Shown: positions 30,601-44,000 of the stretch, piece by piece | How the letters are laid out: the number at the start of each line of letters is the position of its first letter | How positions within the stretch are numbered: position 1 is the first letter of the stretch | From: Lumbricus terrestris | Lineage: Eukaryota; Annelida; Clitellata; Crassiclitellata; Lumbricidae | Length of the DNA: 64,000 nt | NCBI GenBank assembly: GCA_949752735.1 | Contig: OX457053.1 | Coordinates: forward strand, 23,769,682 to 23,833,681 | Reading direction: 5' to 3' | Notes under the pieces: model-generated | What the model was told of the DNA's origin: nothing | Database searches by the model: none | The model's input: only the letters and a program-made list of their open reading frames with translations | Position numbers and translations under genes: made by a program

Positions 30601-31560
30601 TGCTCAAATTCGGATAGGGGGTTAAATTTTTTTCGTCTAACATTTCCAGTGGCATCACGATTTGTAACTTTTTTCTGATCATGTTTTGGCGAGGTCATCA
30701 GTTCATGCGATTCTTCAGATAATTACAAAAGAGAGGTACATTTATTAGTGGTACTTAAGTAAAAAAAATTGGTACTGTACCACTGTTTTAGAAAAGTTCT
30801 GTTAAAAGTGGTCAGGCATTGATGTACTGGTATAAGCGCAGTTGCAATTTTTTTTAGCTGGATAGGCAGTTCCTATTCTTTTAGAATTGGTATTGGCATG
30901 CCAAGGGAATCAGTGTGCCGGGAAAACTGTTTTATATATTTTATTGATACAAAATGAATTATGTTCAAGCAATACTTTCTATTTAATTCAAGTATTAGCT
31001 GGTTTTTGTGACTGTATTCAGTGTTTTTGTTGATGGAATTTTTTGGAGTTCGTACCCCTGGTTCTTCTTTCCACCCTTTCATCCGCAGAGATGTTGGTGG
31101 GTGAGGAAGCTAAATATCTCACGAGTAGTCAGTTGATTTGTGTTCTATGTATAATTATGTCAACAACACTAGATTTTGACCTGTTTTTGTGTACTGTGGT
31201 GATCAATAAAAAAGTTTGCCTCACCCGAACTTATTGAATCCACACCAATGGTTGTATATGGCTGCGTAATACGAGTGCCCGATATTTGATTTCATGTAGC
31301 CGGCTGGATTTATCGTAGTTCACCATCTGTTGTAATGTTTCAACAGCTTTTTTCCCTTAAAAAGTCACACGATTCAATATGGCTTTAAATGTGTGTGTAA
31401 CATATGGCTAAGCCACAGCATAATAAGCAATCAATGTTGCACTCTCACCTGTTTCCTCAATCTCTGTAATCTGTTAAATGTTTAATTATGTCAACTTTTG
31501 CATATTGTGGCTCTGTATGTCCTCGACCGTAAGCCTACTGTTAATTTTCCAACGAATTGA
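30601..31560. other. No gene recognised
   Basis: AT-rich unique sequence leading to the satellite flank. Confidence 0.4.
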
Positions 31561-32057
31561 TTGCGTCAGATCCTTCACCACCGCTTTTTCATTCTTCGCT
31601 CACAATACAACTATATTCTGCATGATTCGTGGGCGGCTATGTTCAATCTATAAAGCTTCCCATTTTAAAGAGATTCCGAGTCAATCAAAATTTCATCGTT
31701 TTTTTCTCAAAAATCCTTCATGGTTAGTTAGTTCATGGTTTTTTCTCACGAAAAATTTGACGTAATGCGATCTTGAAAATATTGACTCAGCATGCGAGAT
31801 ACATGGCAAGTATCGCATTTCCTCAAAAATCTTGCCAGCCGAAGAGACCGAAGCAGAGATTATATGCATTGTGTTCATAGCAGTTGCCATGGTAGCACTA
31901 GGTGTTTTATGGTCAGTATCATGCTCTCATTTTGCATTAGTCGCTCACAATACAACTATATTCTTCCTGATTCGTGTGCAGCCATATTCTATCTATAAAG
32001 CGTCCCATTTTAAAGAGATTCCGAGTCAACCAAAATTTCATCGACTTTTTCAAAACA
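31561..32057. repeat. Left flank repeat, period about 345 bp
   Basis: About one and a half units. TCGCTCACAATACAACTATA occurs at about 31596 and 31941. The same family reappears on the right of the array at 48111-48740. Its sequence does not obviously match the 340-bp monomer. Confidence 0.75.
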
Positions 32058-35000
32058 GGTTTTCTTGAAAAAATGACGAAATTTTGACTATGCAGGAACC
32101 GTTTCAAAATTACATATTAGATAGGCTGGCTAGGCCTAATGATGACCGGGGATGAATTTCCTCCTTATCTTTGGTGATTACTGCAAAATTCGACAATAGA
32201 ATTCGCTTCAAAGCGAATCGGATCACCGTGCCAACAGGTATAGATAAAGTGACATATCTTAATTCTGGGCATATCAAATGACGAAATCTCTTCGGAATGT
32301 GATGCCTGACGTCTCCCTCACAAGCTCACTTAATCTCAAGATGATTGGAAGAGGTAGAATATTTGGCAAGAAAAAACCAATGGACTAACCATCAACGTTT
32401 TCTTGAAAACATGACGAAATTTTAACTATGTAGGAAACGTTTCAAAATTACATATTATAGATAGGCTGGCTAGGCCTAATGATGACCGGGGATGAATTTC
32501 CTCCTTATCTTTGGTGATTACTGCAAAATTCGACAATAGAATTCGCTTCAAAGCGAATCGGATCACCGTGCCAACAGGTATAGATAAAGTGACATATCTT
32601 CATTCTGGGCACATCAAATGACGAAATCTCTTCGGAAATGTGATGCCTGACGTCTCCCTCACAAGCTCACTTAATCTCAAGATGATTGGAAGAGGTAGAA
32701 TATTTGGCAAGAAAAAACCAATGGGCTATAAACCATCAAGGTTTTCTTGAAAATATGACGAAATTTTGACTATGTAGGAAACGTTTCAAAATTACATATT
32801 AGATAGGCTGGCTAGGCCTAATGATGACCGGGGATGAATTTCCCCCTTATCTTTGGTGATTACTGCAAAATTCGACAATAGAATTCGCTTCAAAGCGAAT
32901 CGGATCACCGTGCCAACAGGTATAGATAAAGTGACATATCTTCATTCTGGGCATATCAAATGACGAAATCTCTTCGGAAATGTGATGCCTGACGTCTCCC
33001 GCACAAGCTCACTTAATCTCAAGATGATTGGAAGAGGTAGAATATTTGGCAAGAAAAAACCAATGGACTAACCATCAAGGTTTTCTTGAAAATATGACGA
33101 AATTTTGACTATGTAGGAAACGTTTCAAAATTACATATTAGATAGGCTGGCTAGGCCTAATGATGACCGGGGATGAATTTCCCCCTTATCTTTGGTGATT
33201 ACTGCAAAATTCGACAATAGAATTCGCTTCAAAGCGAATCGGATAACCGTGCCAACAGGTAGGCCTATAGATAAAGTGACATATCTTAATTCTGGGCATA
33301 TCAAATGACGAAATCTCTTCGGAAATGTGATGCCTGACGTCTCCCTCACAAGCTCACTTAATCTCAAGATGATTGGAAGAGGTAGAATATTTGGCAAGAA
33401 AAAAACAATGGACTAACAACCATCAACGTTTTCTTGAAAACATGACGAAATTTTAACTATGTAGGAAACGTTTCAAAATTACATATTAGATAGGCTGGCT
33501 AGGCCTAATGATGACCGGGAAATGAATTTCCTCCTTATCTTTGGTGATTACTGCAAAATTCGACAATAGAATTCGCTTCAAAGCGAATCGGATCACCGTG
33601 CCAACAGGTATAGATAAAGTGACATATCTTCATTCTGGGCATATCAAATGACGAAATCTCTTCGGAAATGTGATGCCTGACGTCTCCCGCACAAGCTCAC
33701 TTAATCTCAAGATGATTGGAAGAGGTAGAATATTTGGCAAGAAAAAACCAATGGACTAACCATCAACGTTTTCTTGAAAATATGACGAAATTTTGACTAT
33801 GTAGGAAACGTTTCAAAATTACATATTAGATAGGCTGGCTAGGCCTAATGATGACCGGGGATGGATTTCCCCCTTATCTTTGGTGATTACTGCAAAATTC
33901 GACAATAGAATTCGCTTCAAAGCGAATCGGATCACCGTGCCAACAGGTATAGATAAAGTGACATATCTTCATTCTGGGCATATCAAATGACGAAATCTCT
34001 TCGGAATGTGATGCCTGACGTCTCCCTCACAAGCTCACTTTATCTCAAGATGATTGGAAGAGGTAGAATATTTGGCAAGAAAAAACCAATGGACTAACAT
34101 CAAGGTTTTCTTGAAAATATGACGAAATTTTAACTATGTAGGAAACGTTTCAAAATTACATATTATAGATAGGCTGGCTAGGCCTAATGATGACCGGGGA
34201 TGAATTTCCTCCTTATCTTTGGTGATTACTGCAAAATTCGACAATAGAATTCGCTTCAAAGCGAATCGGATCACCGTGCCAACAGGTATAGATAAAGTGA
34301 CATATCTTCATTCTGGGCATATCAAATGACGAAATCTCTTCGGAAATGTGATGCCTGACGTCTCCCGCACAAGCTCACTTAATCTCAAGATGATTGGAAG
34401 AGGTAGAATATTTGGCAAGAAAAAACCAATGGACTAACATCAAGGTTTTCTTGAAAATATGACGAAATTTTGACTATGTAGGAAACGTTTCAAAATTACA
34501 TATTAGATAGGCTGGCTAGGCCTAATGATGACCGGGGATGAATTTCCCCCTTATCTTTGGTGATTACTGCAAAATTCGACAATAGAATTCGCTTCAAAGC
34601 GAATCGGATCACCGTGCCAACAGGTAGGCCTATAGATAAAGTGACATATCTTAATTCTGGGCATATCAAATGACGAAATCTCTTCGGAAATGTGATGCCT
34701 GACGTCTCCCTCAAAAGCTCACTTAATCTCAAGATGATTGGAAGAGGTAGAATATTTGGCAAGAACAAACCTATGGACTAACATCAAGGTTTTCTTGAAA
34801 ATATGACGAAATTTTGACTATGTAGGAAACGTTTCAAAATTACATATTAGATAGGCTGGCTAGGCCTAATGATGACCGGGGATGGATTTCCCCCTTATCT
34901 TTGGTGATTACTGCAAAATTCGACAATAGAATTCGCTTCAAAGCGAATCGAATCACCGTGCCAACAGGTATAGATAAAGTGACATATCTTCATTCTGGGC

Positions 35001-38000
35001 ATATCAAATGACGAAATCTCTTCGGAAATGTGATGCCTGACGTCTCCCGCACAAGCTCACTTAATCTCAAGATGATTGGAAGAGGTAGAATATTTGGCAA
35101 GAAAAAACCAATGGACTAACCATCAACGTTTTCTTGAAAACATGACGAAATTTTAACTATGTAGGAAACGTTTCAAAATTACATATTATAGATAGGCTGG
35201 CTAGGCCTAATGATGACCGGGGATGAATTTCCTCCTTATCTTTGGTGATTACTGCAAAATTCGACAATAGAATTCGCTTCAAAGCGAATCGGATCACCGT
35301 GCCAACAGGTATAGATAAAGTGACATATCTTCATTCTGGGCATATCAAATGACGAAATCTCTTCGGAAATGTGATGCCTGACGTCTCCCGCACAAGCTCA
35401 CTTAATCTCAAGATGATTGGAAGAGGTAGAATATTTGGCAAGAAAAAACCAATGGACTATAAACCATCAAGGTTTTCTTGAAAATATGACGAAATTTTGA
35501 CTATGTAGGAAACGTTTCAAAATTACATATTAGATAGGCTGGCTAGGCCTAATGATGACCGGGGATGAATTTCCCCCTTATCTTTGGTGATTACTGCAAA
35601 ATTCGACAATAGAATTCGCTTCAAAGCGAATCGGATCACCGTGCCAACAGGTAGGCCTATAGATAAAGTGACATATCTTAATTCTGGGCATATCAAATGA
35701 CGAAATCTCTTCGGAAATGTGATGCCTGACGTCTCCCTCAAAAGCTCACTTAATCTCAAGATGATTGGAAGAGGTAGAATATTTGGCAAGAACAAACCTA
35801 TGGACTAACATCAAGGTTTTCTTGAAAATATGACGAAATTTTAACTATGTAGGAAACGTTTCAAAATTACATATTATAAATAGGCTGGCTAGGCCTAATG
35901 ATGACCGGGGATGAATTTCCTCCTTATCTTTGGTGATTACTGCAAAATTCGACAATAGAATTCGCTTCAAAGCGAATCGGATCACCGTGCCAACAGGTAT
36001 AGATAAAGTGACATATCTTCATTCTGGGCATATCAAATGACGAAATCTCTTCGGAAATGTGATGCCTGACGTCTCCCGCACAAGCTCACTTAATCTCAAG
36101 ATGATTGGAAGAGGTAGAATATTTGGCAAGAAAAAACCAATGGACTAACCATCAAGGTTTTCTTGAAAATATGACGAAATTTTGACTATGTAGGAAACGT
36201 TTCAAAATTACATATTAGATAGGCTGGCTAGGCCTAATGATGACCGGGAAATGAATTTCCTCCTTATCTTTGGTGATTACTGCAAAATTCGACAATAGAA
36301 TTCGCTTCAAAGCGAATCGGATCACCGTGCCAACAGGTATAGATAAAGTGACATATCTTCATTCTGGGCATATCAAATGACGAAATCTCTTCGGAATGTG
36401 ATGCCTGACGTCTCCCTCACAAGCTCACTTTATCTCAAGATGATTGGAAGAGGTAGAATATTTGGCAAGAAAAAACCAATGGACTAACATCAAGGTTTTC
36501 TTGAAAATATGACGAAATTTTGACTATGTAGGAAACGTTTCAAAATTACATATTAGATAGGCTGGCTATGGGCCTAATGATTACCGGGGATGAATTTCCC
36601 CCTTATCTTTGGTGATTACTGCAAAATTCGACAATAGAATTCGCTTCAAAGCGAATCGAATCACCGTGCCAACAGGTATAGATAAAGTGACATATCTTCA
36701 TTCTGGGCATATCAAATGACGAAATCTCTTCGGAAATGTGATGCCTGACGTCTCCCGCACAAGCTCACTTAATCTCAAGATGATTGGAAGAGGTAGAATA
36801 TTTGGCAAGAAAAAACCAATGGACTAACCATCAACGTTTTCTTGAAAACATGACGAAATTTTAACTATGTAGGAAACGTTTCAAAATTACATATTATAGA
36901 TAGGCTGGCTAGGCCTAATGATGACCGGGGATGAATTTCCTCCTTATCTTTGGTGATTACTGCAAAATTCGACAATAGAATTCGCTTCAAAGCGAATCGG
37001 ATCACCGTGCCAACAGGTATAGATAAAGTGACATATCTTCATTCTGGGCATATCAAATGACGAAATCTCTTCGGAAATGTGATGCCTGACGTCTCCCGCA
37101 CAAGCTCACTTAATCTCAAGATGATTGGAAGAGGTAGAATATTTGGCAAGAAAAAACCAATGGACTATAAACCATCAAGGTTTTCTTGAAAATATGACGA
37201 AATTTTGACTATGTAGGAAACGTTTCAAAATTACATATTAGATAGGCTGGCTAGGCCTAATGATGACCGGGGATGAATTTCCCCCTTATCTTTGGTGATT
37301 ACTGCAAAATTCGACAATAGAATTCGCTTCAAAGCGAATCGGATCACCGTGCCAACAGGTATAGATAAAGTGACATATCTTCATTCTGGGCATATCAAAT
37401 GACGAAATCTCTTCGGAAATGTGATGCCTGACGTCTCCCGCACAAGCTCACTTAATCTCAAGATGATTGGAAGAGGTAGAATATTTGGCAAGAAAAAACC
37501 AATGGACTAACCATCAAGGTTTTCTTGAAAATATGACGAAATTTTGACTATGTAGGAAACGTTTCAAAATTACATATTAGATAGGCTGGCTAGGCCTAAT
37601 GATGACCGGGGATGAATTTCCCCCTTATCTTTGGTGATTACTGCAAAATTCGACAATAGAATTCGCTTCAAAGCGAATCGAATCACCGTGCCAACAGGTA
37701 TAGATAAAGTGACATATCTTCATTCTGGGCATATCAAATGACGAAATCTCTTCGGAAATGTGATGCCTGACGTCTCCCTCACAAGCTCACTTTATCTCAA
37801 GATGATTGGAAGAGGTAGAATATTTGGCAAGAAAAAACCAATGGACTAACCATCAAGGTTTTCTTGAAAATATGACGAAATTTTAACTATGTAGGAAACG
37901 TTTCAAAATTACATATTATAGATAGGCTGGCTAGGCCTAATGATGACCGGGGATGAATTTCCTCCTTATCTTTGGTGATTACTGCAAAATTCGACAATAG

Positions 38001-41000
38001 AATTCGCTTCAAAGCGAATCGGATCACCGTGCCAACAGGTATAGATAAAGTGACATATCTTCATTCTGGGCATATCAAATGACGAAATCTCTTCGGAAAT
38101 GTGATGCCTGACGTCTCCCGCACAAGCTCACTTAATCTCAAGATGATTGGAAGAGGTAGAATATTTGGCAAGAAAAAACCAATGGACTAACCATCAAGGT
38201 TTTCTTGAAAATATGACGAAATTTTGACTATGTAGGAAACGTTTCAAAATTACATATTAGATAGGCTGGCTAGGCCTAATGATGACCGGGGATGAATTTC
38301 CCCCTTATCTTTGGTGATTACTGCAAAATTCGACAATAGAATTCGCTTCAAAGCGAACCGGATAACCGTGCCAACAGGTAGGCCTATAGATAAAGTGACA
38401 TATCTTCATTCTGGGCATATCAAATGACGAAATCTCTTCGGAAATGTGATGCCTGACGTCTCCCTCACAAGCTCACTTAATCTCAAGATGATTGGAAGAG
38501 GTAGAATATTTGGCAAGAAAAAACCAATGGACTTACCATCAACGTTTTCTTGAAAACATGACGAAATTTTAACTATGTAGGAAACGTTTCAAAATTACAT
38601 ATTAGATAGGCTGGCTAGGCCTAATGATGACCGGGAAATGAATTTCCTCCTTATCTTTGGTGATTACTGCAAAATTCGACAATAGAATTCGCTTCAAAGC
38701 GAATCGGATCACCGTGCCAACAGGTATAGATAAAGTGACATATCTTCATTCTGGGCATATCAAATGACGAAATCTCTTCGGAATGTGATGCCTGACGTCT
38801 TCCTCACAAGCTCACTTTATCTCAAGATGATTGGAAGAGGTAGAATATTTGGCAAGAAAAAACCAATGGACTAACATCAAGGTTTTCTTGAAAATATGAC
38901 GAAATTTTGACTATGTAGGAAACGTTTCAAAATTACATATTAGATAGGCTGGCTAGGCCTAATGATGACCGGGGATGAATTTCCCCCTTATCTTTGGTGA
39001 TTACTGCAAAATTCGACAATAGAATTCGCTTCAAAGCGAATCGAATCACCGTGCCAACAGGTATAGATAAAGTGACATATCTTCATTCTGGGCATATCAA
39101 ATGACGAAATCTCTTCGGAAATGTGATGCCTGACGTCTCCCGCACAAGCTCACTTAATCTCAAGATGATTGGAAGAGGTAGAATATTTGGCAAGAAAAAA
39201 CCAATGGACTAACCATCAACGTTTTCTTGAAAACATGACGAAATTTTAACTATGTAGGAAACGTTTCAAAATTACATATTATAGATAGGCTGGCTAGGCC
39301 TAATGATGACCGGGGATGAATTTCCTCCTTATCTTTGGTGATTACTGCAAAATTCGACAATAGAATTCGCTTCAAAGCGAATCGGATCACCGTGCCAACA
39401 GATATAGATAAAGTGACATATCTTCATTCTGGGCATATCAAATGACGAAATCTCTTCGGAAATGTGATGCCTGACGTCTCCCGCACAAGCTCACTTAATC
39501 TCAAGATGATTGGAAGAGGTAGAATATTTGGCAAGAAAAAACCAATGGACTATAAACCATCAAGGTTTTCTTGAAAATATGACGAAATTTTGACTATGTA
39601 GGAAACGTTTCAAAATTACATATTAGATAGGCTGGCTAGGCCTAATGATGACCGGGGATGAATTTCCCCCTTATCTTTGGTGATTACTGCAAAATTCGAC
39701 AATAGAATTCGCTTCAAAGCGAATCGGATAACCGTGCCAACAGGTAGGCCTATAGATAAAGTGACATATCTTAATTCTGGGCATATCAAATGACGAAATC
39801 TCTTCGGAAATGTGATGCCTGACGTCTCCCTCACAGGCTCACTTAATCTCAAGATGATTGGAAGAGGTAGAATATTTGGCAAGAAAAATCCATCAAGGTT
39901 TTCTTGAAAATATGACGAAATTTTGACTATGTAGGAAACGTTTCAAAATTACATATTAGATAGGCTGGCTATAGGCCTAATGATTACCGGGGATGAATTT
40001 CCCCCTTATCTTTGGTGATTACTGCAAAATTCGACAATAGAATTCGCTTCAAAGCGAATCGAATCACCGTGCCAACAGGTATAGATAAAGTGACATATCT
40101 TCATTCTGGGCATATCAAATGACGAAATCTCTTCGGAAATGTGATGCCTGACGTCTCCCGCACAAGCTCACTTAATCTCAAGATGATTGGAAGAGGTAGA
40201 ATATTTGGCAAGAAAAAACCAATGGACTAACCATCAACGTTTTCTTGAAAACATGACGAAATTTTAACTATGTAGGAAACGTTTCAAAATTACATATTAT
40301 AGATAGGCTGGCTAGGCCTAATGATGACCGGGGATGAATTTCCTCCTTATCTTTGGTGATTACTGCAAAATTCGACAATAGAATTCGCTTCAAAGCGAAT
40401 CGGATCACCGTGCCAACAGGTATAGATAAAGTGACATATCTTCATTCTGGGCATATCAAATGACGAAATCTCTTCGGAAATGTGATGCCTGACGTCTCCC
40501 GCACAAGCTCACTTAATCTCAAGATGATTGGAAGAGGTAGAATATTTGGCAAGAAAAAACCAATGGACTATAAACCATCAAGGTTTTCTTGAAAATATGA
40601 CGAAATTTTGACTATGTAGGAAACGTTTCAAAATTACATATTAGATAGGCTGGCTAGGCCTAATGATGACCGGGGATGAATTTCCCCCTTATCTTTGGTG
40701 ATTACTGCAAAATTCGACAATAGAATTCGCTTCAAAGCGAATCGGATCACCGTGCCAACAGGTAGGCCTATAGATAAAGTGACATATCTTAATTCTGGGC
40801 ATATCAAATGACGAAATCTCTTCGGAAATGTGATGCCTGACGTCTCCCGCACAAGCTCACTTAATCTCAAGATGATTGGAAGAGGTAGAATATTTGGCAA
40901 GAACAAACCTATGGACTAACATCAAGGTTTTCTTGAAAATATGACGAAATTTTAACTATGTAGGAAACGTTTCAAAATTACATATTATAAATAGGCTGGC

Positions 41001-44000
41001 TAGGCCTAATGATGACCGGGGATGAATTTCCTCCTTATCTTTGGTGATTACTGCAAAATTCGACAATAGAATTCGCTTCAAAGCGAATCGGATCACCGTG
41101 CCAACAGGTATAGATAAAGTGACATATCTTCATTCTGGGCATATCAAATGACGAAATCTCTTCGGAAATGTGATGCCTGACGTCTCCCGCACAAGCTCAC
41201 TTAATCTCAAGATGATTGGAAGAGGTAGAATATTTGGCAAGAAAAAACCAATGGACTAACCATCAAGGTTTTCTTGAAAATATGACGAAATTTTGACTAT
41301 GTAGGAAACGTTTCAAAATTACATATTAGATAGGCTGGCTAGGCCTAATGATGACCGGGAAATGAATTTCCTCCTTATCTTTGGTGATTACTGCAAAATT
41401 CGACAATAGAATTCGCTTCAAAGCGAATCGGATCACCGTGCCAACAGGTATAGATAAAGTGACATATCTTCATTCTGGGCATATCAAATGACGAAATCTC
41501 TTCGGAATGTGATGCCTGACGTCTCCCTCACAAGCTCACTTTATCTCAAGATGATTGGAAGAGGTAGAATATTTGGCAAGAAAAAACCAATGGACTAACA
41601 TCAAGGTTTTCTTGAAAATATGACGAAATTTTGACTATGTAAGAAACGTTTCAAAATTACATATTAGATAGGCTGGCTATGGGCCTAATGATTACCGGGG
41701 ATGAATTTCCCCCTTATCTTTGGTGATTACTGCAAAATTCGACAATAGAATTCGCTTCAAAGCGAATCGAATCACCGTGCCAACAGGTATAGATAAAGTG
41801 ACATATCTTCATTCTGGGCATATCAAATGACGAAATCTCTTCGGAAATGTGATGCCTGACGTCTCCCGCACAAGCTCACTTAATCTCAAGATGATTGGAA
41901 GAGGTAGAATATTTGGCAAGAAAAAACCAATGGACTAACCATCAACGTTTTCTTGAAAACATGACGAAATTTTAACTATGTAGGAAACGTTTCAAAATTA
42001 CATATTATAGATAGGCTGGCTAGGCCTAATGATGACCGGGGATGAATTTCCTCCTTATCTTTGGTGATTACTGCAAAATTCGACAATAGAATTCGCTTCA
42101 AAGCGAATCGGATCACCGTGCCAACAGGTATAGATAAAGTGACATATCTTCATTCTGGGCATATCAAATGACGAAATCTCTTCGGAAATGTGATGCCTGA
42201 CGTCTCCCGCACAAGCTCACTTAATCTCAAGATGATTGGAAGAGGTAGAATATTTGGCAAGAAAAAACCAATGGACTATAAACCATCAAGGTTTTCTTGA
42301 AAATATGACGAAATTTTGACTATGTAGGAAACGTTTCAAAATTACATATTAGATAGGCTGGCTAGGCCTAATGATGACCGGGGATGAATTTCCCCCTTAT
42401 CTTTGGTGATTACTGCAAAATTCGACAATAGAATTCGCTTCAAAGCGAATCGGATCACCGTGCCAACAGGTATAGATAAAGTGACATATCTTCATTCTGG
42501 GCATATCAAATGACGAAATCTCTTCGGAAATGTGATGCCTGACGTCTCCCGCACAAGCTCACTTAATCTCAAGATGATTGGAAGAGGTAGAATATTTGGC
42601 AAGAAAAAACCAATGGACTAACCATCAAGGTTTTCTTGAAAATATGACGAAATTTTGACTATGTAGGAAACGTTTCAAAATTACATATTAGATAGGCTGG
42701 CTAGGCCTAATGATGACCGGGGATGAATTTCCCCCTTATCTTTGGTGATTACTGCAAAATTCGACAATAGAATTCGCTTCAAAGCGAATCGAATCACCGT
42801 GCCAACAGGTATAGATAAAGTGACATATCTTCATTCTGGGCATATCAAATGACGAAATCTCTTCGGAAATGTGATGCCTGACGTCTCCCTCACAAGCTCA
42901 CTTTATCTCAAGATGATTGGAAGAGGTAGAATATTTGGCAAGAAAAAACCAATGGACTAACCATCAAGGTTTTCTTGAAAATATGACGAAATTTTAACTA
43001 TGTAGGAAACGTTTCAAAATTACATATTATAGATAGGCTGGCTAGGCCTAATGATGACCGGGGATGAATTTCCTCCTTATCTTTGGTGATTACTGCAAAA
43101 TTCGACAATAGAATTCGCTTCAAAGCGAACCGGATAACCGTGCCAACAGGTAGGCCTATAGATAAAGTGACATATCTTCATTCTGGGCATATCAAATGAC
43201 GAAATCTCTTCGGAAATGTGATGCCTGACGTCTCCCTCACAAGCTCACTTAATCTCAAGATGATTGGAAGAGGTAGAATATTTGGCAAGAAAAAACCAAT
43301 GGACTAACCATCAACGTTTTCTTGAAAACATGACGAAATTTTAACTATGTAGGAAACGTTTCAAAATTACATATTAGATAGGCTGGCTAGGCCTAATGAT
43401 GACCGGGAAATGAATTTCCTCCTTATCTTTGGTGATTACTGCAAAATTCGACAATAGAATTCGCTTCAAAGCGAATCGAATCACCGTGCCAACAGGTATA
43501 GATAAAGTGACATATCTTCATTCTGGGCATATCAAATGACGAAATCTCTTCGGAATGTGATGCCTGACGTCTTCCTCACAAGCTCACTTTATCTCAAGAT
43601 GATTGGAAGAGGTAGAATATTTGGCAAGAAAAAACCAATGGACTAACATCAAGGTTTTCTTGAAAATATGACGAAATTTTGACTATGTAGGAAACGTTTC
43701 AAAATTACATATTAGATAGGCTGGCTAGGCCTAATGATGACCGGGGATGAATTTCCCCCTTATCTTTGGTGATTACTGCAAAATTCGACAATAGAATTCG
43801 CTTCAAAGCGAATCGAATCACCGTGCCAACAGGTATAGATAAAGTGACATATCTTCATTCTGGGCATATCAAATGACGAAATCTCTTCGGAAATGTGATG
43901 CCTGACGTCTCCCGCACAAGCTCACTTAATCTCAAGATGATTGGAAGAGGTAGAATATTTGGCAAGAAAAAACCAATGGACTAACCATCAACGTTTTCTT

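Noticed and set aside
33131..40906. Repeated 88-90-codon minus-strand frames in five satellite monomers
   Set aside because: They exist only where an 8-bp insertion shifts frame; other monomers are interrupted. This fits satellite variation, not a gene family.
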